A DNA stretch of 64,000 nucleotides from contig OY365807.1 of NCBI GenBank assembly GCA_959347315.1, positions 17,003,111-17,067,110 on the forward strand, given 5' to 3'. The notes below the pieces were generated by a model that was not told where the DNA came from, searched no databases, and saw nothing but the letters and a program-made list of their open reading frames with translations. The position numbers were made by a program, and so were the translations under genes. Positions 39,403-50,500 of the stretch are shown piece after piece. How positions within the stretch are numbered: position 1 is the stretch's first letter; every line of letters starts with the position of its first letter. Source of the stretch: Bimastos eiseni. Its lineage: Eukaryota > Annelida > Clitellata > Crassiclitellata > Lumbricidae.

Positions 39403-40147
39403 CAGGGATGTGGTCTCGAGACCGGAAAACTGCGGTCTTGGAATACATCGGTCTTGGTCTTGGTCTCGGACCATCGGTCTTGGTCTTAAAGGAACAGTCT
39501 TGGGATTGATCTCGGTCTTAAATTAGCGTTCTTGGTCATTTGTCGTATTAGAGCAATTTTTGCTATATTTGTCGGTTATTTTCGATTATTAGAAACACCA
39601 GATGTGTAGGACACGTGATTGTTATCGATTTATGGCGTGCTAAAACTAGTAGATCTTTATTTACATGTTAATACATATAGGCAGAAAAATATGCATTTGC
39701 AACGGAGCCAGCCATTTCAAAATTTGCTTTCACAAATTTCAAGGTTTTAAAACAATCTAATAATTATGTGGTCGGCACGTGTAGACACTGTTTTAATTCC
39801 GAGGTCCGTGGTACAAGTACACCATTCAAACGGAACATTAATCTACTTTTTCGTATGCTGTAAGTAATTAAGAGTGTGACATTCCCAGGCCGAAGCCAAG
39901 GGCCGAACCCACAAAAGTTCAGAGAAGACGGTAAAACTATTTTCTGAACCATTATTAAGATTATAAAGTATTCTTCAGCAGTAAAATTGATGTTTTAAGC
40001 TTGTTATTCCCTTATAGCGTCCTAATGAATTGAATTGTTTATAAAAAGAGTCTTGGTCTTGGTCTCGGACCATTCGGTCTTGATCCTGGTCTCGGACCTC
40101 TTGGTCTCGGTCTTGGTCTTGAGCTTTTGGTCTCGTGCCCAACACTG
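39403..40147. mobile_element. hAT-type element, 745 bp, related to the 74-bp MITE
   Basis: It begins CAGGGATGTGGTCTCGAGAC and ends CTCGTGCCCAACACTG. The flanks are GTTATGAC (39395-39402) and GTTATCAC (40148-40155), 7 of 8. Sub-terminal GGTCTTGGTCTCGG repeats occur at both ends. No transposase is recognised in the centre. Confidence 0.82.
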
Positions 40148-42147
40148 GTTATCACTCAGCATGACCTCCTCCTATATCAAGACATGGGACTGGCGCTGCT
40201 GGACAGCAAGCAATGGAGTAGTCTCTAATACGTAACGCAATAAGAAAGATTAAATCTGTAGGGATTAACTTCGCAACCAATAATGATCGGTTGAGTGGTC
40301 AATGAGGTTTTGTTAGTTAACTTCAGGTAGAATGGAAATATTGGGAAGGAATCGTAGTACTTGGATTCGTTTCCTCTTAACTGAATGTGATTCGTTGGAG
40401 ATGTAATCGCATTTTAGGTTTGTTAGTGGCTGTTTTACGACACTGATAATATAGCTCATTGGCGCCGCCCTCCTCCTTTATCCAGGCTTTGGACTGGCAC
40501 TGCCGGACTGCAGGGAGTGTGATGTTAACGCTTTGTTGAACGTAAGTTCGAAATAATCTATCTTACAACAATCCTATCGAAAGTGCGTCAGCATCTGGTG
40601 TAAATTTTTATTCTATTTATGAGCCGCTATTATTCTATGTGCTTGAAAATTCCTAGACTCCTTAAGAACCCGCTTCCACTCCCTCATTAAATGAACTGAA
40701 ATAGGAGAATATATTATTATTATAGAGTGACAGGACCGATTATCATCATTATCATCATTATCATCATTAGTATTAAGGGAATTGTAGTCATATATCATGT
40801 TTTGTTTTTCTAACCAGTCTTCTGTTATATCCCCGCTTTCTGAGCACCGTTAACAGGGTATTACATGCTATATCGAAGTCCTTCAATGTCGCCGGCCTAA
40901 TTGATGGTTGGTGTGCAGTCTGTACCGCATGGTCCTAGTAACCGACGATGGTCTTGGTAACAAATGACGGTCCTGTGATTGTCCTGGTAGCAAGCGATGG
41001 TCCTGGCAATATTTCACTACATTTTGTACTCTGAAAACCATATGGAGTCTGGAAACCGGATTCCTCGAGCTATTCTTTCCACTTTGATTTGAAGCAGCGC
41101 TCGTGAATAAGCTGGTGCCCTGCACTTGGCATTCTAACGGTGCGTTAGAAGTTTGGAGATTACGATAACGAACAATGTAAATTTTCTGAGTATATCTAAA
41201 TTCACATGTCGCATGATATCGGTATGAGAGGAATAACTGTTTCCCGTTTCCTATAGATCGTCAATCAATCAATCAACTTCAATTTATTTGGCATCTCAAT
41301 AATGCAGAATAAATGACATTTATTGTAAATCTTACGATTGTTATCGGATCATCCAGGAGACCCAATTAGGGATCGGAAGGTCTCGCTAATTAGGCCACCG
41401 GGAGACCAAATAAACAATAGCACCAGTCATACAGTGTAGTTTGTTTTAAAGCTGTTACAAGTAGCTATTAAAGTAGCTATTAAAGTAGCTATTTCAAGTA
41501 GCTATTACAAGTAGCCTATGTATGAAGAGCAATTTTTGGCAAAACATTAACTAAAAGTCTAACTAAACCTTATTAATAACATAGCAACAATAGTCACTTT
41601 TGTTGATGTAACAACAACTTAAGTCTAGGACTAGAGAGCAAACAGCTCCTGTATGTCGTTACTTCATACAATTAAGAAATAGGAAACATGGATAGGTTTA
41701 CCAATCTGGTGTCTCGTATGACTATCGGAAGTGGCACTTCTTCCCAACACGTGAGGATCGTTAAATGCGATCAGAATCTGTAGCCCTGAACATCAAACAA
41801 CGAAATTCAATTCAAGTTGATTGAGTGACTGACAAAGCTACAGAGGGTTCTGCACTATAACCCCCCCACGGATTAAAACTACACGAACCCAGTTGGAAGT
41901 ATGGGGAGCAGGATGGCACGATACAGACAGTAAAACACAGAAGCACCAAAGTAGACATAAACACACAGACAGAGAGACAGACCTGAAATTTCCTTGAATG
42001 GTTAATGCTTGTTTCTAACTTTATTGCATTATACTATCAGAATAAGGGTCCTATGTCGGTTCTAAATGGGCGTGGTAGCCAGAAACATACAGACAGACAG
42101 ACAGACAGACACCTACAGACACAAGCAGACATACATAGATGTATACC
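40148..42147. other. Gene-free stretch with retroelement remnants
   Basis: No exon is supported. Copy 3 of the dispersed repeat lies at 41101-41164. A minus-strand LINE 3' tail lies at about 41257-41420 (on minus: GGTCTCCCGGTGGCCTAATT, ending AAATTGAAGTTGATTG with (TGAT)n). A degenerate AAGTAGCTATTA tandem repeat lies at 41457-41515, and a (GACA)n tract at 42090-42112. Confidence 0.55.
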
Positions 42148-42280
42148 CAGAGGGGCGATCTTGTTTAAGAGGGGGACACCCAATGAGAAGGGTAAGAAAT
42201 GTGTGGGCGGACAAACTTATAACGCGTCCCTTCTCTGTAAAAGGGACTTGTCCCCCTCGAATCCTCGGAATCGCCGCCTG
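42148..42280. mobile_element. hAT MITE, 133 bp
   Basis: The left end CAGAGGGGCGATCTTG and the right end (inward CAGGCGGCGATTCCGAGG) are imperfect inverted repeats. The flanks TGTATACC (42140-42147) and TGTATAAC (42281-42288) match at 7 of 8. Confidence 0.7.
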
Positions 42281-42595
42281 TGTATAACATCCTTCAGCTG
42301 TTTGCGTATACCTTGGTGCAACTTATGACACCGTCGTTAAACGGCTGCTAGCTAATCTAGACGTCATTTGCTACGTAAGTCTGTTACGTCAACAATGAAT
42401 AACGGTTTTTCTATGACCTTCCGTTTCTCTCTTTCTGTCTGTCTTCTGGCTGTCTAAATTCCCCTCTGTACATCCTTCTCGAATAAATTGTATATAGGCT
42501 AATATGTATAGGCTTATATTTGTTTAATTACCGCTAAGTTGAGATAATTTTGAATCGCTACCTTGTTTCGCCAACGAAAGTTTTCGAAATTCGTA

Positions 42596-43666
42596 ATGGA
42601 CGCGGCAGAAAAACCGAAAGTCTGCTGGCAATTGCAAAGCAATTGGTCAAAGTTAGCATCTGAAATCTACTATGCCACAGCCGCCCATGACCTCGTTAGG
42701 TTCAGGGCAGCGCTGGACGGCGGGTTTTCGCCCTGGGACCTCTTCTCAAAGGACTGGACCGATTCACAGCCTATCGAGGCGTTGCAATCACAGACAAGTC
42801 CTTGCAGTAGTAAACCGACCAGCCTGCTTGAGTTGGCTGTACTGTGCAACTTCCACCCTGCTGTGGAGTACCTCGTCCGGAGTACAGACGTACCAACAGT
42901 ACCCGCTTTCTACTGGGCAAGTCGCTTGGGACTGACTGGAATAGCGCGCCTGCTTTGGACGGCTGCTCTTGACGTCGTGAAGTACGACGCCGTGGCTAAG
43001 TACTTCGAAGCGATGATCAAGTTCGACCGTATCGATCTGGCGACGGAACTGATCGATAATAACGCGTTCGATCCTAACAGGAAGTTGGTCGATAATTCAT
43101 CGAACAGTCCTAAGACTCTCGTCCACGTCTGCGTTGAGCACGACAACGTCCGGATGGTATCGCGGTTGTTGTACCGCGGAGCAAAGACGGACGGAAGCGA
43201 CGGCGACGGATACAGTCCCCTCAACCTGGCCCTCTTTCTCGGCCACTACGACTGCTGTCGGTGCCTGCTCCGTAACGGGGCCAACCCAAACTGCATGGTG
43301 TACTTAGGGGGCACGCCGGTCAATCTATCCCTCTACGAGCTGTACGAGTCCTACCCGTCAGAGGTACGTCAGGCAGGTGGCGCCGACTCCATCGCAAGGC
43401 TTCTGGTGAGGGCCGGTCTGGACCTGACCGAACAAAGGTGGCTGATTGGCAAGGACGTTGAGAGGCTGTCGCGTGGCGCCATTGGGGTCGAAGTTCATGA
43501 GATGCTGGCAACGTTGTGCGGCCAGCCGACTTCGCTGCAGACGATCTGCTTGCGTTTCATCAGACAACATCTCTCAGTCGTCGGACAGGGAACCAGCGTA
43601 CTCGACAGAATTGAACAACTTCCAGTTCCGCTTCGATTTAAAGAGGAAATGCGTCTGGAGGATTGA
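42596..43666 (+). CDS. Ankyrin-repeat and SOCS-box (ASB-type) protein
   Basis: The product is 356 residues, the likely substrate receptor of a Cullin5/elongin ubiquitin ligase, with ankyrin repeats binding the target. The start is the ATG of MDAAEKPKV, with G at -3 and +4; the frame is open for 11 codons upstream but has no ATG there. Ankyrin-like units include SLLELAVLCNFHPAVEYLV, FYWASRLGLTGIARLLW, TLVHVCVEHDNVRMVSRLL and YSPLNLALFLGHYDCCRCLL. The last 46 residues form a SOCS box: elongin-binding SLQTICLRFI and the Cul5-type LPVPLRF. The gene is intronless here and more GC-rich than its surroundings. An upstream non-coding exon is possible. Which ASB subfamily it belongs to cannot be told. 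It is tail-to-tail with the membrane-protein gene ending at 45669. Confidence 0.9.
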   Translation: MDAAEKPKVCWQLQSNWSKLASEIYYATAAHDLVRFRAALDGGFSPWDLFSKDWTDSQPIEALQSQTSPCSSKPTSLLELAVLCNFHPAVEYLVRSTDVPTVPAFYWASRLGLTGIARLLWTAALDVVKYDAVAKYFEAMIKFDRIDLATELIDNNAFDPNRKLVDNSSNSPKTLVHVCVEHDNVRMVSRLLYRGAKTDGSDGDGYSPLNLALFLGHYDCCRCLLRNGANPNCMVYLGGTPVNLSLYELYESYPSEVRQAGGADSIARLLVRAGLDLTEQRWLIGKDVERLSRGAIGVEVHEMLATLCGQPTSLQTICLRFIRQHLSVVGQGTSVLDRIEQLPVPLRFKEEMRLED

Positions 43667-44743
43667 TGCAAGGAAGAAACTCAGCTTCACATTTATAGCA
43701 TCGTTAGCCACTTAATTATAGGCTAAAAGACTAAGGACGAAATGTCTTTCTAATGACTGGTTTGTTTCTATCCCTATCGAAACCCGGATCTAATATCATG
43801 GATTAGTAGTCCCAGATCGAAACCAACTGTACATCACATTTATCTTTGTGACATATTTGACCAGGTTTGTTGACACAAGCATTCCCTACCGCATAAAATT
43901 CACGACGGACCCTTCTTCTCTTCCCTCCCTCTCGTTCCAGTGATGTGGCGTTCATAACTATTAGGCCTAAAGAAAGCCGTAGGCCTACATGTATTGAACA
44001 GGCAGTTAAATTTATTTATATCAATTTCGCCCAAACGCTGTGTGTTAGCGCATTTAGGCCTACTATTATATAGGCTCTAGTATGCTATAGACATTTAACA
44101 TCATTCTTCCTAGAGCAAATCGTCTTAGCTGAAGCTGCAACAAACCATTGGATATAAAATTTTCTGCAAGTAATTAAAATGAATTATTTGTCTAACCTAT
44201 TTTCTAAATCTAATAAATATTGAATTATTCAGACTATAGGTCCTATTATATATATATACTGTGAGAGGCGCTTTATAAATCCCTAAATAGAATAGAATAT
44301 ATATATATATATATATAGGCCTACCTGAAGTTTAATGGTGTCGCAGACTCAGGGCCTACATGTAATTAGCTCACCAAGTTGACGTAAGTTCTTATATTCA
44401 TCAGAGTAATAATTAATTAATTATGTATGAAGCTGCAGCGATAGAGTAGCCTGCATGAAATATCCAGCCGAATTACGAGTTAATACGAAGTTGAAAGCAG
44501 TTAATTGTTTCCATACACATTGTGCGGCACTTCCTCTCAATAACTCAATTGAACGATATTTGATCAGGCATTGTATATATTATAGAACCAAGTAAACACA
44601 CGTAGACTGCATACAAAAAAACATATCATACACACATACAAAAATAAATACATACGCACATCATTTACACATAGTACTATTACGCATGTTTACGTAGCCT
44701 ACATCGTTTACACGTATGCATAATTGCATACAGTGCATGCCTT
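43667..44743. other. Downstream of the ASB gene; no gene seen
   Basis: AT-rich DNA. Four copies of TAGGCCTA lie within about 360 bp (43962, 43980, 44055, 44316). A short retroelement-type tail (GAGAGGCGCTTTATAAAT) lies near 44263. Confidence 0.55.
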
Positions 44744-45425
44744 CAGGGCCGTCCTTAGAATTTGTGGGGCCCTAGGCAACATTGTTGTATGGGGCACTAA
44801 AACTATAGGGATAAGGCCCCATCCGCCAACTGTTTTCAAGCATACGAAAACGCAAAACTGACCATTCCTAACACTCATAGTAAGGACTTTACATCTTTTT
44901 GAAATTTAAAAAATTCATATATTCATTCTTAGTTAACTTAGTTTCATTCAAAATTAAAATTTAGAAATAGTTGAGTTCCAAACTTCCAGTTACTTTAAGT
45001 CAGAAACTGTCAGATTAAGTAAAATACTTCAATTAAAATTAATTTTTCTTGCTTTTATGTTTGCAAATTTTGTAATAATACTGTCATATGACAATGACGA
45101 GGCTATTCCTTGCTCAATCGATAGGATAGCAAGTCCAGTCAAACGTTCTTGACTCATCGTTGATCGGAGGTAATTTTTAATTAATTTCAACTTAGAGAAG
45201 CTCCTCTCAAAGTAAAAGTTTAATTACGTACTTCGAAAAGTCCTCTATAAGATCCGATATTTAAAAAAAATTTAATTTGAAAAAAAATCGATTTCCACGG
45301 CCACTATATGACACAAACGGGTAATAGTAATTTAAATAATTTAATTTTTTACCTGGCGGCGGGGCCCCTAAATTGGCGGGGCCCCAGGCGACCGCCTATG
45401 TTGCCTATGTCTAAAAACGGCACTG
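44744..45425 (-). mobile_element. Deleted hAT transposon, 682 bp, keeps hATC domain
   Basis: CATGCCTT flanks both sides (44736-44743, 45426-45433), a perfect 8-bp target duplication. The ends are CAGGGCCGTCCTTAG and, inward from the right, CAGTGCCGTTTTTAG, followed by GGGGCCC-rich sub-terminal DNA. The minus strand at 45220-45029 is an open frame encoding the dimerisation domain of a hAT transposase: [50 protein letters not shown], then a stop. The rest of the transposase is deleted. The style resembles ZMYM1-like hAT transposases. Confidence 0.92.
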
Positions 45426-45668
45426 CATGCCTTCATGATGCATAGGTCCTACATTGCATTCATACATCCATTCATTCATTTATGTATAATTATACGCCTA
45501 TAGGCTACGATAAAATACATGCCTTCATGATGCATACATTACATTCATACATTCATTCATTTATGAATAATAATATACGATAATAAATTTAATTGTTGAT
45601 GACTCGTCGTGGTTACACTCTGTGATATAATAATATCCGACTGATTGTGATCTTAGTCTTTTAACTCT

Positions 45669-47499
45669 CTATTCTATGATCTGTGCGTCGTTGAGATGTT
45701 CGTAAGGAACAATCCATCCGCAGTTGTCATCCAGAAGCAAAGGATAAGCGTGTGGTTTGAAATCTGGGTTTGGTATTATCTTCGCACTTTCCTCATCCTT
45801 CAGCTGCTAGAAGGGAAGCAGAATAAGACATTGACAAACAACTAAATGAAACAGTCTTGCTGATAATGATAATAGAGGGATTTTTATATGGTGCTCCACT
45901 TACATGCAACCTATCCTTGAGTAATATTCAACATAATAACATTAGAACACGCACTTCTCAGTATTTTAAAAATATGAGCCGAGTGTGAGTAAAATCAGGC
46001 GGATTCTAATAGGAGAATTTATGTATCGCTATAATTATGGCTTAATACCAAATGTTTTTAACAACTTTTTTGGCCTCACCTCTGATCGCCATGGCCACTT
46101 CTATCAAACAACAAGCTCGAAATCCTATGACCCTCCTTATGCACACACACAAATACTCGATTGTTTTCCATTCAATGTACTGGATCCCATTTATGGAACC
46201 TTCTCCCGACATATATTCAACACCAGCTAAATATTAGATTATTTAAAAATAAACTTCGCTTCTATTTGCTTGAAGACAACTCTAAGTATTGAATGTTTGT
46301 ATTTCTGTCTATTCAGTGGATGCAATGAACCCTTAGTTAAGGCACCAGTTAAGATTAATTTCTATCTATTTTTACTTACCTGATAATTATGTGAATGTTA
46401 TTAATATTGGTACCCATTGCCAGTTTATAAATTCTACATGGGGGCCCTGGTTAGCGGGGTCTATGACCCCTTCCTTTAGATTCCTCTGTGTAACCATAAT
46501 ATTAATTTTTATTAACCTGTTGTTTGTCATTGTCACAATTTATTGGGTTACCAAATAAAATTGAATTGAATATATTTTGCTAAGGATCCTCGCTAAGGTT
46601 CTGTTTCTGTGATAGATCCTCCTAAATATAAGCTTATGCATGGTCTCCAAGTTAAGTAATATTACAGTCTTCTAGGTTTTCAACTATCCCTCCTAGCTTC
46701 CAGTGCAAAAGACAAAATTATAATTTATTTTGTTACATAAAATCGCATTTGTGCTGCAAAAGGTTCGACTAATTAGAGAATATCTCGATAAACGATGGGA
46801 CTCGACTGACTAAGCAATTCCTGCAACATGACTGAATCTTTCACATGTAGCGATTATTTACTTATTAAAGTAGTCCTATGTAGTACCTACGCTAGTTATT
46901 GCATCTCCTTTTTATCGACATTATGTACCTAATCTGGATCTATGTCGTTGCAGGAAGGAAGCCTTGCAGTTAAAGAATGTATTGCTCAAAGCCAGCTGAC
47001 AACGTTATTTTTGAAGGCCAACTTCTGAAGCCAAACTCGGCACTCGATTGTCCACCGCACCCAATGTCATCTGTTATGCACAGATGACGCATCAGACATG
47101 TGCCGGTCATTTTATGGTTTCTTCGCCTTAGTAAAACGATCTACTCAAGATATAGGGTGAAACCTCGTTTAGTTAATACAATATCCTAGACGCTGCTGAA
47201 CTTTTCTGCGACTATTAGGATATAACTTGCATACACAGTCATTCGTGTTGATATATAGAGTTACTTTTGACTGCTGTGGATTTCAGGATTGACGCTGCGC
47301 TACGCTTTAGTACTTTGTTGTTTAACGACGCCAAGTCATAAAAAAGATTTGAACATCTCCATCAACCCAACGTTCGTCATCCCCAGCAGCATCTCATCAT
47401 ACCCAAAATTTTCTTCACCAGAGTCATCTCCATCAGCACCACCATTAAAACCACAACTAAATATTATCAGCAGCAGCAGCATTATCGTCATCATCATCG

Positions 47500-47530
<31 letters not shown>

Positions 47531-50500
47531 CACCACCATCATCATTGTCACCATCATCATTGTCATCACCACCGTCATCATAGCTAGTTATAATAACATC
47601 GTTAAAAAACAATGAAAAATTGAATCTCAGCAGACAGCAGATGCGCTATGGAAGTTTTCAGATTAGATTAAAGAAAATAGAGTATGTGAGTCTAAGGCAC
47701 ACGAGAACAGATCAAAAGATCATAGACGATGAAAGCAAACCAGGGTTGCTAATTTAAAAAAGCCACTCGTGGCAGACTGAAGCGACCTTAGATATAAGAG
47801 AATACCTTTTGTTTTCTATCCCTCAAGCAAAAGACGATGCAAGTGATGAGCAGCAGAACGAATCCCAGAAGAATCGAAAGCCACGCCAGATAGTCGGCTA
47901 AATTAGCGGTCTGTAATCTGTCCCTACCATCAGGAGGAAGTCCTTTGTAGATGGCGACAACAGGCGCGTTAGCCTATAAAAGTCAATGAGTTCAATAGAC
48001 ACAGGTTAGTTTACGTTAGGAATAATTGCTCTATTTAGGTACCTTATCTCTATATTTTGCATTGCTTCATTACGAGCATTTCAGTTAAGCGAAATGATGC
48101 CCGTCAAACTGGACAAATCTTGCGACAACACACCACTCTGTTACATCTGGCAAAGACCCTTCCTGTTATCCAAATTCATTCATCCATTCACCCACCTACA
48201 CATCCAAACTCACCTCCTACTTGCTATCTACTTATTTACAAATCCAACGACCTCCCTAATTTACCTATTATTTATTAATTTATTGAGTCAGACACACAGT
48301 ATTATCACGTCGCAACGGGTCAAACACCATATCCACTCTTATCGAGTACAATTCAGAGGAGAAATTACAAAGTTTGGGCAATTGTTTACTAGGTCGATTG
48401 CAGATAATGGCCGTGTGACAGTCTCTGACATCATCGATCGATCGATCGATCGAGCATTTCAATTAAGCGAAATGATGCCCGTCAAACTGGTCGATCAATC
48501 CATCCATCCATCCATCGATCCTTCCATCCATCCATCCATCTATCCATCCATCGATCCATCCTTCCAACCATCCATCAAACCATCAATCCATCCATCAATT
48601 CATCCATCAATCCAACCATCCATCCATTCATCCAGCCATCCAACCATCCATCCATTCATCCATCCATCCAACCATCCAACCATCCATCCATTCATCCAAC
48701 CATCCATCCATTCATCCAGCCATTCATCCATTCATCCATCCACTCACCAGCCCCCCATCAATCAATCACTCACAACATATAAGATCTGTAGATGTACGAA
48801 CCGCCTCTCTGAGTTCGCCTGATTCGTTCAAGGTTTTTGCGGCAAAAAAGAGTAGTTCACCAAGGTCAAGGTCATTAAGGTGATAAAATTCAACGTGACT
48901 GAGATCACCAAGTCCTGAAACAAAAGTGATCATAAAACAAAAGCTCAGCCGGTCGGTCAATAAACGAATCTTTCCATCCATACATCCTATTATCAGTCAA
49001 CCTATACCGACCAGCCTTCCAGCCTACCAACCCATCGATCCATCGATCCATCGATCCATCCATCCATCCATCCATCCATCCATCCATCCATCCATCCATC
49101 CATCCATCCATCCATCCATCCATCCATCCATCCATCCAGTGGCGTAGCGAGGCAAAGCGCCGCCTGGGGCGAAGGTACAAAATGCCGCCTTTGCCTATTT
49201 TTCCATCACTTCGTTCTTGTATATATAGACCTACCCCGATATATGCATAGGGCGATAGGCATAGGGCGCCTGTTTTGAGTGCTTTCATTATGCTCTTATA
49301 TACATTATGATTATTCTATTCAGTATTCAAATAATCGTAGGGCCTACAGTTAGTAACAGCATCAGCATGCACTTTCAAAATTAAAGCTGTATATCCTTTG
49401 ATTAAATTAAAATGAATTATAATTAGATATAAAGAAATGAAAATAGAACAAGATTGTATTAGTTAAGAAATTAACCAGTTATAAAACAAACAAATAAAGC
49501 AAACCTCACAATAAAGTTACTAAACGTCTTGCAGGCTAGATCGAAAATTATAAAAAGTTCCCATAAAATTCAAATTAAACGTTACAAATCATGGGGCCTA
49601 TTCTTCCTCTATACGTATTTAAAAGAAAGTCCTATAGGCCTAGGCGATAATTTAATCATAGTGAGACCATAGTAAGTATGGTACTTAGAATAGATTAGTA
49701 ATTGACAATTTTGACCAATTGGAGCGCTCATGAACATATATAGTGCCCCTTGAAGGGGCACTATATAAATTTTCGTAATGAATGAATGAATGAACTTATC
49801 ATATGGATTACGGATACGGTCTCATACTTTCATTATACCTGTCAACTGTTACAATTCAAAAATTTACTTTTCTTGCTTTCCCTGCAGCAAAATGACTAAT
49901 AACCTTGTCATAGTTAATTGTGCTTGTCAAAGAGCGTTCAACTGAAAGATTTGCTAAATTGGAATGTAGTGATTCTCTAATTGTGGGTCTTAAGTAGGTT
50001 TTAATTAGTTTATTTTAATTAGTTTTAGTTTTGAAAATCCAAATTCTGTTTAGGCAATAACTCTTTCATCAACCCAGATTCTAATTAAGAAAGATTTTTG
50101 ATAAATCCAACTTCTATTTAAGTTAGATTTCGATTGTGACTCCAACTTTGCATTAATTTTTTCATCACACAAAGTAGGCAAAAACGTCTTTCATTACTTA
50201 CATTTCTGTTTCATAAAACTTTATTTGCATCAATACCGGATGCATTTTGCAAGTGTTTTTCATAAATCAAATTTATATTTAAGCAGAGATTGTCTTTAAC
50301 TAAGCCTACTTTTTACTTAGGAAAGAATGGTTTTTCATCAATCTAAGAATTTGCGCATTATTATAATTGCAAAATTTATTTCATTTTATAGGTGCGAAAG
50401 GCATGGGAAGATAGACAGAGGCGGCATTGCCATTTTGCAGCGTATCTATTAACACTAGATGCCATTCGATGATCCTTCTGTATAGACCTATCGTATATGT

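Noticed and set aside
42563..42595. Earlier start for the ASB protein
   Set aside because: The extra 11 codons begin at TTG rather than ATG. The ATG at 42596 has a good context and is followed by normal coding sequence.
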